Shown here piece by piece: positions 19,241-28,428 of a stretch of DNA of 64,000 nt (the first letter of the stretch is position 1; each line of letters starts with the position of its first letter). Origin of the DNA: Thaumasiovibrio occultus. Lineage in GTDB: Bacteria > Pseudomonadota > Gammaproteobacteria > Enterobacterales > Vibrionaceae. The stretch covers positions 2,418,001 to 2,482,000 of the forward strand of contig AP023052.1 in NCBI GenBank assembly GCA_019703815.1, written 5' to 3'. Under the pieces are notes generated by a model that was given only the letters and a program-made list of their open reading frames with translations, had not been told where the DNA came from and made no database searches. The translations under genes and the position numbers were made by a program.

Positions 19241-20704
19241 TTAACCTAAACGGTAGTTTGGTGCTTCCTTGGTAATTTGAACGTCGTGGACGTGAGATTC
19301 CGCCATACCCGCACCTGAAATTCGAACGAATTCCGCTTTGGTACGCATATCTTCAATCGTCGCAGAGCCGGTCAAACCCATGCTTGAGCGCAGGCCGCCC
19401 ATTTGCTGGTGAACGATTTCTTTCAGTAGGCCTTTGTAAGCGATACGGCCTTCGATACCTTCTGGTACCAGCTTGTCAGCCGCGTTATCAGATTGGAAGT
19501 AACGGTCAGAAGAGCCCTGAGACATCGCGCCCAGTGAGCCCATACCACGGTATGATTTGTATGAGCGACCATTAAAGAGGATCACTTCACCCGGTGCTTC
19601 TTCTGTACCGGCGAACATTGAACCGACCATCACACATGATGCGCCAGCCGCAATCGCTTTACAGATATCACCAGAGAAACGAATACCGCCATCCGCGATA
19701 ACAGGAATGCCACACTCGTTAGCCACTTCAGCAGCATCCGCAATCGCGGTGATTTGAGGTACACCCACACCGGTAACGATACGAGTGGTACAGATAGAGC
19801 CTGGGCCGATACCCACTTTTACTGCACTTACACCAGCATCGATAAGTGCTTTAGCACCTGCGCCAGTGGCAACGTTACCGCCAATGATGTCGAGATCTGG
19901 GTAAGCGGCGCGTGTTTCGCGAATGCGGTTTAGTACACCTTCAGAGTGACCGTGAGAAGAGTCGATAAGCAGAACGTCAACGCCCGCTTCAACCAGTGCC
20001 GCAACACGCTCTTCGTTACCTGCGCCTGCGCCTACTGCCGCACCCACACGTAGACGGCCTTGTGCGTCTTTACAGGCGTTTGGTTTGGTTTCTGCTTTGT
20101 GGAAGTCTTTTGCGGTGATCATACCGGTTAGTTGGAACTCATCATTCACAACCAGTACTTTCTCAACGCGTGCTTCGTGCATTTTCTCTTGCACTTCTTC
20201 ACGGGTTGCACCTTCTTTTACTGCAGCTAGACGCTCTTTTGGTGTCATCACTACTGATACTTTCTTAGAAAGATCAGTCACAAAACGTACGTCACGACCG
20301 GTAATGATACCGACAAGCTCATTGCTTTCCGTAACGACTGGGAAACCCGCGAAGCCGTGTTTGTCAGTCAGCGCGACCACTTCTGCAATTGTTGCTTCAG
20401 GGCTCACAGTCACAGGATCGGTAACCACACCTGATTCGTACTTCTTCACCATGCGAACTTGGTTAGCTTGCGCTTCAATTGACATGTTTTTGTGAATAAA
20501 GCCGATACCACCTTCTTGCGCTAGCGCAATCGCCAAACGACCTTCAGTAACGGTGTCCATCGACGCCGAAATCATCGGAATGTTAAGCGTAATATTTTTA
20601 GTCAGACGGGTGCGCAGATCCGCAGTGTTAGGCAGTACAGTTGAATGGGCTGGAACCAGCAGAACATCGTCGAAAGTCAAAGCTTCTTGTTTGATTCGTA
20701 ACAT
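19241..20704 (-). CDS. guaB: Inosine-5'-monophosphate dehydrogenase
   Basis: GuaB oxidises IMP to XMP with NAD+, the committed step to GMP. The protein has 487 residues, the family length. A TIM barrel is interrupted at about residues 93-205 by two CBS domains. The catalytic cysteine lies in [15 protein letters not shown] and the flap carries the [16 protein letters not shown] stretch. The end of the protein is [15 protein letters not shown]. It lies upstream of guaA as in the enteric guaBA operon, and divergent from xseA as in E. coli. Confidence 0.97.
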   Translation of the reverse strand: MLRIKQEALTFDDVLLVPAHSTVLPNTADLRTRLTKNITLNIPMISASMDTVTEGRLAIALAQEGGIGFIHKNMSIEAQANQVRMVKKYESGVVTDPVTVSPEATIAEVVALTDKHGFAGFPVVTESNELVGIITGRDVRFVTDLSKKVSVVMTPKERLAAVKEGATREEVQEKMHEARVEKVLVVNDEFQLTGMITAKDFHKAETKPNACKDAQGRLRVGAAVGAGAGNEERVAALVEAGVDVLLIDSSHGHSEGVLNRIRETRAAYPDLDIIGGNVATGAGAKALIDAGVSAVKVGIGPGSICTTRIVTGVGVPQITAIADAAEVANECGIPVIADGGIRFSGDICKAIAAGASCVMVGSMFAGTEEAPGEVILFNGRSYKSYRGMGSLGAMSQGSSDRYFQSDNAADKLVPEGIEGRIAYKGLLKEIVHQQMGGLRSSMGLTGSATIEDMRTKAEFVRISGAGMAESHVHDVQITKEAPNYRLG

Positions 20705-20806
20705 TGCAATATCTCACACCAAGTTAGTAATTTAGGTAATGTCAGGCTTTCCCAAGACTTTTGAACAAGTCTGGAATGATTGGGATACCCTTTATATTGC
20801 GGTGGA

Positions 20807-20834
20807 ATTATACGTACAGGCCAAACGTTTGGCT
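20807..20834 (-). promoter_or_regulatory. guaB promoter with PurR-like palindrome
   Basis: On the minus strand a perfect TATAAT (-10, at 20807-20812) lies directly downstream of the palindrome gccaaacgtttggc (20820-20833). That palindrome keeps the CAAACGTTTG core but matches the PurR consensus at only about 13 of 16 positions. Its place between -35 and -10 fits repression of guaB. Confidence 0.6.
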
Positions 20835-20856
20835 ACAAATTTTTTGGATTTTTTTC

Positions 20857-20884
20857 TTGACTTTTTTTACTTGATCTATAGAAT
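20857..20884 (+). promoter_or_regulatory. Sigma-70-like promoter of xseA
   Basis: TTGACT (20857-20862), 16 bases, then TAGAAT (20879-20884), about 100 bases before xseA and divergent from the guaB promoter. Confidence 0.6.
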
Positions 20885-20988
20885 CCGTCGGTTAATTATC
20901 CGGTGCTACGGGCGAGATACCTGCTATTGATCTGCCCGATATAAAGTCTTATCCTCTGCAACACCAGCACAACTACCGGATAACTCCC

Positions 20989-22344
20989 TTGACCGACCTA
21001 TCAGCCTCCCAAAATTCACGTATCTTCACCGTCTCTTCGCTCAATGCGGAAGTCCGTCTTTTACTTGAAAATGAAATGGGCGTGGTTTGGTTGGTGGGCG
21101 AGCTTTCCAACTTCTCAATGCCGGTCTCAGGCCATTGGTACTTCACCTTAAAAGACAGTCGCGCTCAGGTAAAATGCGCCATGTTCAAAGGCCATAACCG
21201 CCGAGTGCTGTTCAAGCCGACGAACGGCAACCAAGTCTTGGTGAAAGCGCGCCTCTCTTTATATGAGCCTCGCGGCGACTATCAGCTGATCGTCGAAAGT
21301 ATGCAGCCGGAAGGCGATGGGCGTTTGCAGCAGCAGTTCGACGCCCTCAAGCAAAAGCTGGTGAGCGAAGGGTTGTTTGATCAAGCGCTCAAGCGTCCAC
21401 TGCCCGTCTCCCCTGCTCGGGTTGGCATTATTACTTCGCAATCAGGAGCTGCCCTGCAAGATATCCTCAATATTCTTCAGCGCCGCGATCCGGGGTTGCC
21501 GATCGTCATCTATCCCACGCTAGTTCAGGGCGATGGCGCAGCTATTAGCATTGCGCAAGCCATTGGCCGTGCGAACGCACGTAATGAATGTGACGTGCTC
21601 ATTGTCGGTCGAGGCGGTGGTTCGCTAGAAGATCTGTGGTGTTTTAACGAAGAAATCGTGGCGCGCACCATCGCAGCAAGTCAGATCCCGATCATCAGTG
21701 CTGTGGGTCATGAAGTAGATGTCACCATTGCTGATTTTGTTGCAGACATGCGCGCACCCACCCCTTCCGCCGCTGCCGAATTGGTCAGTCGCGATCAATC
21801 ACATCGCCTGCAAAAGCTAGAGCAAATTGAGCGTCGTCTTTCGCAAGCGGCAAAACAAACCTTGGCGCACAGCGAGCATCAACTTACCCGTCGATTACAG
21901 CAGTTGATGAGCCTGCACCCGCGCCGTCAATTACAGCAACAGTCACAGCAGCTCGACGAGATCACGCTGCGCCTTCAGCATGCGATGCAAGCGCAGATCA
22001 ACCGCGATCAAAATCGCATGATTCGACTGGATCATCGCTTATCGGTAGCCTCACCGCAGCGTAAGATCGCGCAAGATAGCCAGCGGGTGGATCAACTAAC
22101 TCAACGTCTGCACGCCAGCTTGCGCCACACCATGACGCAAGCGCAGCACCGCTTTGCGCTCGCTGTCGGTCAGCTTGAAAGTACCAGTCCATTAACGATT
22201 TTAAATCGAGGCTACAGCATGACCACCGATGAAAATGGCAAGGTGGTGACGAAGGCTGAGCAAGTCACGTCAGGCGACACGCTTATCACTCAAGTTGCGG
22301 AAGGGAAAATTTACTCTGTGGTGAGTGAGGGTTCATCAAAGTAG
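20989..22344 (+). CDS. xseA: Exodeoxyribonuclease VII large subunit
   Basis: XseA is the catalytic subunit of exonuclease VII, which degrades single-stranded DNA in both directions together with XseB (not in this window). The 451-residue protein has the N-terminal OB fold ([10 protein letters not shown]...[10 protein letters not shown]), the conserved catalytic core ([46 protein letters not shown]) and a long Gln-rich coiled coil (residues 260-400). The start is TTG at 20989, in line with the E. coli N-terminus; the ribosome-binding site is weak. The neighbours guaB and yfgJ match the E. coli order. Confidence 0.96.
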   Translation: MTDLSASQNSRIFTVSSLNAEVRLLLENEMGVVWLVGELSNFSMPVSGHWYFTLKDSRAQVKCAMFKGHNRRVLFKPTNGNQVLVKARLSLYEPRGDYQLIVESMQPEGDGRLQQQFDALKQKLVSEGLFDQALKRPLPVSPARVGIITSQSGAALQDILNILQRRDPGLPIVIYPTLVQGDGAAISIAQAIGRANARNECDVLIVGRGGGSLEDLWCFNEEIVARTIAASQIPIISAVGHEVDVTIADFVADMRAPTPSAAAELVSRDQSHRLQKLEQIERRLSQAAKQTLAHSEHQLTRRLQQLMSLHPRRQLQQQSQQLDEITLRLQHAMQAQINRDQNRMIRLDHRLSVASPQRKIAQDSQRVDQLTQRLHASLRHTMTQAQHRFALAVGQLESTSPLTILNRGYSMTTDENGKVVTKAEQVTSGDTLITQVAEGKIYSVVSEGSSK

Positions 22345-22366
22345 CTCGGCTACGCCAACAGGTTGG

Positions 22367-22434
22367 CCGCTCTAGTTACTTAACCGCTCTATTTACTTAA
22401 CCGCTCTAGCTACTTAATCACTCAAGCGACTTAA
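22367..22434 (+). repeat. 17-base tandem repeat, four units
   Basis: Units at 22367, 22384, 22401 and 22418: ccgctctagttacttaa, two variants with one or two changes, and a degenerate fourth. The array begins 22 bases after the xseA stop. Confidence 0.85.
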
Positions 22435-22516
22435 CCAGACCAGCCGTTTGGCTATTCAACAGCATGGTCAATCCTACCTGTGCTGATAAATCGCCCACAC
22501 CTGATTGCCTCCTAAT

Positions 22517-22545
22517 AACCAACCCTGTTTACAACGGGGTTGGTT
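22517..22545. terminator. Hairpin between convergent xseA and yfgJ
   Basis: Nine-bp stem aaccaaccc/gggttggtt with an 11-base loop. There is only a short T content after it, so termination is likely but not textbook. Confidence 0.55.
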
Positions 22546-22570
22546 GTGCTCTAGCTGATCAGCTTAACTT

Positions 22571-22801
22571 TTAATGACTTACCGCTTCAAAGCGTCTAAT
22601 AGCGCGCGAGCGAGATTTCAGCTCATTGCAATGATTACAGAAAAAGCTCGCCGCACCGCAAGCATTTAGCTTTTCCAAAGGCTTGCCACAATCTGGACAG
22701 TCGGCTTGATGCAGATAGGCTTGATGACACGCTTCACACACGTAGCGTCCTTCTTGCCACACCAACTCTTTCTGACACTGCGGACACGGTTTTTCACTCA
22801 T
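22571..22801 (-). CDS. yfgJ: Zinc-ribbon protein YfgJ (DUF1407)
   Basis: A small cytoplasmic protein of 76 residues with zinc-ribbon cysteine pairs (CPQC, CEAC, CPDC and CNHC). E. coli YfgJ, which also lies beside xseA, has the same plan (CPQC..., CRSC, CPDC, KACGA); KLNACGAASFFC here matches its KACGAVDYFC. Function is not known. The ATG at 22801 has AGGA in good position; the frame is open 9 codons further upstream. The gene is convergent with xseA. Confidence 0.88.
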   Translation of the reverse strand: MSEKPCPQCQKELVWQEGRYVCEACHQAYLHQADCPDCGKPLEKLNACGAASFFCNHCNELKSRSRAIRRFEAVSH

Positions 22802-23229
22802 ACTATTTTCCTCACTAGGTGCTGACACTCAGCGATATTTCGCCTAGAAACGCGTAACAGCGGCCATGGGTTACGACAACGTACTGCGGCCCTATTACCA
22901 CGACTTTTAAGCAAAAGTTTTAGCTGAAAAATCAGCGTAAATCGATTTCATCGTTCCGGGATTCTTATTGCGAATACTTGGCTCTTTTTACGATCAAAAA
23001 ATACTCCAACAACACATTTGATCTTAAATTGCTCTATTTATAAACAGCAGCGATAGGGAAGATCATGGCTTAAACACCTTTTGATCAGCGATCACCCCCG
23101 AAAAGAATATTTATCAATACACATCCCGAAAGCATAAGTTACATGTTCTGCATATGGATTTTTAAAAGGATTTAATCCTGCCAAGTAATATTAAAAACCA
23201 GAAGATCCAGAACAAATGAAATGCGTGAT
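22802..23229. other. Intergenic region without a supported gene
   Basis: About 430 bases, AT-rich in its second half. It must hold the yfgJ promoter. No open frame with a ribosome-binding site, no repeat and no RNA gene was recognised. Confidence 0.5.
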
Positions 23230-23252
23230 ACGCGATCATCAGATGATCGCGT
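23230..23252 (-). terminator. Palindrome after the AlaX-like gene
   Basis: acgcgatcatc-a-gatgatcgcgt, an 11-bp perfect inverted repeat placed 20 bases after the gene's stop. No U run follows. Confidence 0.5.
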
Positions 23253-23270
23253 TTCGATAGCAATCCGCCG

Positions 23271-24158
23271 CTAGGCCGCAACAACGCGCGTTTTCATCAT
23301 AACCAATTGTGGATCCACTAAATTTAACTGGATCAATATCTTGGAAAATTCCGCCAAATGTGTGGCATGTGTTCCGCCGCACGGCATACTTGCCGGAGCT
23401 TCGCCGCTCAGTTCAATTTGCCAATAGCGCGAATCGGTAAGTAATTCCCCGTCACAGCGCATTGAAATCGCCACCGGCGTTTCGAGCCATTGCGCTAAGA
23501 GCGCGTTGGCTTTATCTTCAATCGCGGGTAAGTCCTCAACCATCTCAGCGGTATTAAGCCCTCGTTTTTTAAGGGTTTTACCAAGACGATAATGGTCTTC
23601 ACAGGCGTCAGGAGTGACTCGGCTACGCTGCTGGGCGTAGCTGTTGAAATCAAAATTACCTAAGGGATCAAGACGGTCGGCCTCTTTACGCCAATACCCT
23701 TGTGCCAACACCTTGTTCAATGCCATCGATGCCAAATGGCCCGCAGTATGACCACGACTCAATCCGTCTTGGTAAGCTTGATCGACACTGAGCGTGATCT
23801 CATCACCAGCGGTGATCGCGGCAGTACCGTTTTTACATGCTTCCGGCGCAGCGATAATATGCGCGACCACAAAACACCAGCCCATCTCGCCACGACGCGC
23901 GGTGATCGCGCTACCGAGTTGTAACTCGCCCGAATCAGCAGAATATGCTGCGGTTAAAACATCAATAACAGGATATTCTTTCCCTACAATGCTGAGATAG
24001 CCTTTATCGGCGGGGTGATCCGGCCACAAATGACTGACAGGATGAAACGGCGTTTGATCGGTGATCACCACAAACTGTTGCTCAACCCTCTCAGCAAACA
24101 ATACGGTCGCTGCAGTGCTAAAACACTTCGCGGGAAAAAGAACACGGGTAGACTGCAT
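23271..24158 (-). CDS. AlaX-like alanyl-tRNA editing hydrolase
   Basis: A stand-alone homologue of the AlaRS editing domain, probably hydrolysing Ser-tRNA(Ala) or Gly-tRNA(Ala). From the ATG at 24158 it has 295 residues. An N-terminal barrel-like part (residues 1-110) precedes the tRNA_SAD-type core with the zinc motif HTAGH (about 137-141) and PCGGTHATHLAEF near the C-terminus, the second pair of metal ligands. The frame is open to 24221, but ATG 24158 follows an AGGG site. It could share transcription with the GH20 gene 118 bases upstream on the same strand. Identity as an editing-family protein is firm; substrate is inferred. Confidence 0.85.
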   Translation of the reverse strand: MQSTRVLFPAKCFSTAATVLFAERVEQQFVVITDQTPFHPVSHLWPDHPADKGYLSIVGKEYPVIDVLTAAYSADSGELQLGSAITARRGEMGWCFVVAHIIAAPEACKNGTAAITAGDEITLSVDQAYQDGLSRGHTAGHLASMALNKVLAQGYWRKEADRLDPLGNFDFNSYAQQRSRVTPDACEDHYRLGKTLKKRGLNTAEMVEDLPAIEDKANALLAQWLETPVAISMRCDGELLTDSRYWQIELSGEAPASMPCGGTHATHLAEFSKILIQLNLVDPQLVMMKTRVVAA

Positions 24159-24276
24159 ATATAGCCCTGCACTATTCATAAAAACTGCTCGCAGTGTAAC
24201 CACAATGGCCGCGTATTTCACGAGATCGTGCCATGCTAAAGCCGAGTCATCTTGTTCATACCGTTCTGTAAATGCG

Positions 24277-26796
24277 CTACACCGAACGTTTGCTCAGCAA
24301 CGCCAGTAACTGCTCGGTCGGCCGCACCAGTGCCACGATTGCTTCATCGTAAATGATGGACGAAGCCGCGAGCTGGTTTTGATATTCGGCTATCCTCTGT
24401 TGAGATATCGCCGGTTGAACTATTGTCGATTGATCTATAGGCGGTTGATCTCTCAGCGAAGAAACAGCGCTTAGCCTCTCAAGTAGTGCCAACCCCAGCT
24501 GAGACACCGCTGCCGTGGCATTCGCTAGTGTTACGCCAGCGGGATGATGCGCGGCAAACGCCTCTGCCGACGCCTGCGCAGCCTGATGCGCACACTGATA
24601 ATGCGCAGTGAGTGTATCCAGCGTCCGTTTTACCTCCCCCGAAGAGCAAGGCTCACCGGATTGAGCATCGCGTAGCATCGTCTCTTCAAGGCTCGTGATC
24701 AACTGACCCATTTCATACACCGCCATGCTTTCTACGGGTAAGGCATCGACAAACCGGTTGAGCCGCTCATGCTGGTTGTAATGCCCCCCAGGCGGCTGCG
24801 TGGCTATCCACTTTTCCCAGTTACGGGCATAGTACTGAGCAGGCTCGGTGTATTTGCCAAGCTGCACCAAACACTCGTAATCGCTCGCGATTCGCTTTAG
24901 TAACAACCGCGCATTGGCATGATGGCGCAGCCCGACTGATATTTCTGACCACATGTCTATCGCTTGCAACCGCTGATAGAGGCTTTGCTCATCACGCAAC
25001 GCTGCTGGCGACCAAAAACGCTCCGCCACTGCATAGCTGCGCGGCCACAGATACTGTTCAACGGTGTCGCTGTCTTTGTTTTCCATCCAAATGGTGATCT
25101 CGCCACCCAAAATCTTGGTTTCTTCTTCCTCACTCAAGATCGCAGGGTAACCGGCCGTTGGCGGCGGGATAACATCACCGCGCTCTGAAAAAGCCAATAA
25201 CACACCTGTGGTTGGCCAGCGGACATTGCCGATACGCTGGTAGCTGCCTGCGGTCAATCCGTGTGCATCCAGCGACAAATTAAACTCGGTCACCGACATA
25301 AAATTATCGTAATGACCCACAAAACGCTGCCCCGGAACATATTCTTCCACTTCAAGTGCGCGGCGAGACTGGTTTTCATAATCAGTAAAGGCGCGCACGC
25401 CCTGTGGTGAGCTGATAATGGTCAATGTCCCTTTGCGTGGTCCCTCTTTGGTGCGGCGTTTTTCCCATTGATACGTTACAAACGACTCGTTCGCTTTTAA
25501 ACGATCATCAATGGGCCTTGGGTGTGGTACCGGATCGTTGCGGTAGTGATAACTGGTTGGCTGCGGTTGATCAAAGTAGAAGCCGGTAGAGAGGATCCCG
25601 CAGTAACCTTGCTTGGCTGCGCGGCCTAGGCTGTCGTGGCCTTGCCAGCTTTGGATCACAATCGAGGTTGGCAGATCTTTATGCCACACTTCATCCCAGC
25701 CAATCATTTTTCGCTGGCGCGCAGCGAGCATTTTCTCGACCTTGGCATTGAGATAAGACTGCAAGCCACGCACACCGTCTAGCTGATTTTCTTTAATAAA
25801 CGATTGATGCTTTTCACTTTCCAGCCATTGGATGTAGTTGGGCTCATCGCCACCGATATGGATATATTCATCGGGAAACAGCGCAACCACTTCATCGAAA
25901 ATATCGCCCAACATTGCATAGAGTTTGGGGTTAAGCGGATCCATTAACGGCGGGAAAACGCCCCACTCGCGCTGCTGAGGATAGGTTTGATCGGCGCTGA
26001 TCAGCTCTGGGTAAGCGTGCGCCACCGCACTGGCATGTCCGGGCAGCGATACCTCTGGGATCACCCGGATCCCACGTACACGAGCATATTCCACTAAGGT
26101 ACGAACTTGATCTTTGCTGTAATAACGCCCGTCAGCGGTGGCCTGCCATAAGCGCGGCCACGACTCAAAGGCTATGCGGATCCCTTGATCGTCCCAAAAA
26201 TGCCAGTGAAAGACATTGAGTTTGGCCGACGCCATCGCATCAATTTGACGCAGCAGCACATCAAACTCAATAAACCGACGCGAGGTATCAAACGAGACGC
26301 CACGCCAGCGAAAACGGGGGCTATCACTAATGGTGACCGCTGGAATTTCATATCCGCGTGCGCCCAATACCACCAGCTGCAATAGCGTTTCTAAGCCGTG
26401 CAAAAGGCCAAACGGCGACGGCGCTGCCAACACAATTTGGCCTGCGACCACCGTGATGCGGTAGGACTCATCCATCGCCAAATGCGGCAGAGCATTACCA
26501 AAATCTGCCCCATCGACCTTGAGCACCAAGCTCGCTTCCTGCGCACTTGCTGCCTGCCATTGCCACAAAGACAAACCGGTTTGTCGCTCAAGCCGGCGGA
26601 TAAATCGCGTGGCAGCGCCAGTAAGCAATTCACTCAGACCATCACCCTGCCGCTCATTCAATGCGTCACTGGCATTGCTTGGGGCGGGATCGCCGACGAC
26701 AAACACAGTGAAGTTTTGAGTGATTTCAACGCAGCCCTCACAGATTTCCAACTGTTTGGGGTAAGGCATCAAATTCAGCGCGGTTGACGGTTTCAT
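24277..26796 (-). CDS. GH20 beta-N-acetylhexosaminidase
   Basis: This enzyme should remove terminal GlcNAc (or GalNAc) residues, for example from chitobiose; Vibrionaceae commonly use chitin. The 839-residue protein lacks a signal peptide, so it is probably cytoplasmic. An N-terminal GH20b domain (residues 1-150) precedes the catalytic barrel, with FHWHFWDDQGIRI near 196 and the catalytic Asp317-Glu318 in HIGGDEPNY. WPRSYAVAERFWS (584-596) ends the barrel. An insertion of about 137 residues (424-560) interrupts the barrel, and a helical extension follows residue 600. No chitin transport genes lie nearby. Confidence 0.93.
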   Translation of the reverse strand: MKPSTALNLMPYPKQLEICEGCVEITQNFTVFVVGDPAPSNASDALNERQGDGLSELLTGAATRFIRRLERQTGLSLWQWQAASAQEASLVLKVDGADFGNALPHLAMDESYRITVVAGQIVLAAPSPFGLLHGLETLLQLVVLGARGYEIPAVTISDSPRFRWRGVSFDTSRRFIEFDVLLRQIDAMASAKLNVFHWHFWDDQGIRIAFESWPRLWQATADGRYYSKDQVRTLVEYARVRGIRVIPEVSLPGHASAVAHAYPELISADQTYPQQREWGVFPPLMDPLNPKLYAMLGDIFDEVVALFPDEYIHIGGDEPNYIQWLESEKHQSFIKENQLDGVRGLQSYLNAKVEKMLAARQRKMIGWDEVWHKDLPTSIVIQSWQGHDSLGRAAKQGYCGILSTGFYFDQPQPTSYHYRNDPVPHPRPIDDRLKANESFVTYQWEKRRTKEGPRKGTLTIISSPQGVRAFTDYENQSRRALEVEEYVPGQRFVGHYDNFMSVTEFNLSLDAHGLTAGSYQRIGNVRWPTTGVLLAFSERGDVIPPPTAGYPAILSEEEETKILGGEITIWMENKDSDTVEQYLWPRSYAVAERFWSPAALRDEQSLYQRLQAIDMWSEISVGLRHHANARLLLKRIASDYECLVQLGKYTEPAQYYARNWEKWIATQPPGGHYNQHERLNRFVDALPVESMAVYEMGQLITSLEETMLRDAQSGEPCSSGEVKRTLDTLTAHYQCAHQAAQASAEAFAAHHPAGVTLANATAAVSQLGLALLERLSAVSSLRDQPPIDQSTIVQPAISQQRIAEYQNQLAASSIIYDEAIVALVRPTEQLLALLSKRSV

Positions 26797-27086
26797 CAGG
26801 CTTCCTTGTGGTGAGTAACGTCGCTCCTCCCATTAAACCAACCACCCGCTCAATAACCAGCCCCAAGAAGATCAAAAGGTGCTAAATCTCGCCCAGATCA
26901 CAAGCCAGAGCCCAAGATAAACGGAAACGATCCTGAAATAGCTCAACAAGGGATTGTCTTGGATCGGCGTTCACTTTGTCAGTTCTAGTGCTTTTGCGAA
27001 AGATGTCAACCGCTGCCCTTTTCTGCTTACAAACTAATTGTTACGTTCTACAAAGAGACAGTGGAATTCAAGGATGAAAAACAGAG

Positions 27087-27554
27087 ATGACTAACACTAC
27101 GGACACACCCAAAAAAAATGGGGTATTAACTGCTATCAAATACACCCTACTAGGGCTCATACTGCTGATATCCGCAATCGCTCAAAACGCAAATGACATT
27201 CTTCAGTACGTATTTGGAAACACTGATCATGAGATGTACTTTCCTATCGAAATGATCATGGTCGAAAATATAGACGACTTTCAACGTTTCGTTGATGGCT
27301 CGCCTGATTGCCCCTTACATGAGAGCACCAAAGACAATCCCAATGTCTCTTTTCACTTTAAAATTAGAACCATTAATAATGACATTGACGGGCTCTCTAT
27401 GCGTCTTGAGCAATCGAATAATGAAAAGAGAGAATATATTGAGGCTTTCAACCAGTGCGCGCAGGATTTCGAGAGTTATATTTACTATTTCAATTCGATA
27501 CAGAGTGCTAGTCAGACCTTCTCTGGGTCGTCCCCTGCACCGACATGGGAATGA
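27087..27554 (+). CDS. Hypothetical membrane-anchored protein
   Basis: I do not recognise this 155-residue protein. It has a polar N-terminus (MTNTTDTPKKNG), one hydrophobic segment (about residues 18-33, YTLLGLILLISAIA), and a hydrophilic C-terminal domain with cysteines at DCPLHE and NQCAQDF. This suggests a single-pass protein with the bulk in the periplasm. It is AT-richer than its neighbours. The ribosome-binding site is AAGGA at a long spacing from the ATG at 27087. It is convergent with tRNA-Trp, whose terminator lies 70 bases away. Confidence 0.65.
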   Translation: MTNTTDTPKKNGVLTAIKYTLLGLILLISAIAQNANDILQYVFGNTDHEMYFPIEMIMVENIDDFQRFVDGSPDCPLHESTKDNPNVSFHFKIRTINNDIDGLSMRLEQSNNEKREYIEAFNQCAQDFESYIYYFNSIQSASQTFSGSSPAPTWE

Positions 27555-27623
27555 ACTCGTATCGAGTAAAATCTAGCTCACACTAACCGTCGCATTAGAC
27601 TTTTCTGATTTCCTCCAGATACG

Positions 27624-27650
27624 AAAAAGCCCAGTCAATCGACTGGGCCT
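27624..27650 (-). terminator. Intrinsic terminator after tRNA-Trp
   Basis: Eight-bp stem gcccagtc/gactgggc (27629-27648, loop aatc) followed on the minus strand by five U. Confidence 0.88.
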
Positions 27651-27657
27651 TGAAAGA

Positions 27658-27734
<77 letters not shown>

Positions 27735-27818
27735 AAAAGCGAGGCCAGTCTATGTGGCTTGAACACGTTTTACAAGCCTAGATCCGCGCTTTTGTTGTTT
27801 GCTTCCAAAAAAATGCAA

Positions 27819-28316
27819 TTACTTGTAAGCCCCTGCCGCGTAATGCAATTCATAACTGTGCGAGTAAATCTCTAGAATGTTGCCGAACGGGTCTTCCATG
27901 TAGATCATACGGTAAGGCTTTTCGCCAGGGTAATAATAGCGCGGCGCTTTCATCCGTTTCTTGCCCCCAGCCGCAACGATTTTTTCCGCCAAGCCTTCCA
28001 CATCCGGGTCTTGAACACAGAAATGGAAAATGCCGGTTTTCCAGTATTCAAAGTTATCTTTCGGGTTTTCTTGGTTCTTGAACTCAAACAGCTCCACCCC
28101 AATCCGATCGCCCGTGGATAAGTGAGCAATCCGAAAACGCTCCCAGCCTTGGCCGAAAACGTCAGTACACATTTCGCCAATGGCCGAGTCGTCTTCGACA
28201 ATCTCGGTAGGCTCCATGATCAGATACCAACCGAGCACCTCGGTGTAGAACTTCACGGCCGCTTCTAAATCCGGTACTGAAATCCCAATGTGTGAAAATG
28301 TTCTTGGATAAACCAT
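27819..28316 (-). CDS. VOC-family (glyoxalase-like) protein
   Basis: A 165-residue vicinal oxygen chelate protein with two beta-alpha-beta-beta-beta modules. The first begins FSHIGISVPDLEAAVKFYTE with a candidate metal His; the second holds FHFCVQDPDVEGLAEKI and ends MEDPFGNILEIYSHSYE with the metal Glu. The substrate is unknown: members include lactoylglutathione lyases, dioxygenases and resistance proteins. The ATG at 28316 has GAGG 9 bases upstream; the earlier ATG at 28331 has none. It is divergent from a LysR-type gene, which probably controls it. Confidence 0.88.
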   Translation of the reverse strand: MVYPRTFSHIGISVPDLEAAVKFYTEVLGWYLIMEPTEIVEDDSAIGEMCTDVFGQGWERFRIAHLSTGDRIGVELFEFKNQENPKDNFEYWKTGIFHFCVQDPDVEGLAEKIVAAGGKKRMKAPRYYYPGEKPYRMIYMEDPFGNILEIYSHSYELHYAAGAYK

Positions 28317-28387
28317 CGCGTTTTGCCTCATGTTGTTGGAATGACACAGAGATTAGCTTGCCCCAAGACCTGCGTGAAATTATGATT

Positions 28388-28397
28388 AACTTAAGTT
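28388..28397. promoter_or_regulatory. Candidate LysR operator in the divergent gap
   Basis: The perfect palindrome aacttaagtt lies within an AT-rich 112-base gap shared by the VOC gene and the LysR gene, where LysR proteins usually bind. It is only 10 bases, so it is tentative. Confidence 0.4.
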
Positions 28398-28428
28398 TTG
28401 ATAATTTATTGTTATTAACTAGCGCGTA

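Noticed and set aside
20739-20930. 63-codon frame in the guaB-xseA gap
   Set aside because: It overlaps both divergent promoters and the PurR-like palindrome, and has no ribosome-binding site.
22367-22434. CRISPR-like array
   Set aside because: The units are directly contiguous with no spacers and no cas genes occur in the window; it is a plain tandem repeat.
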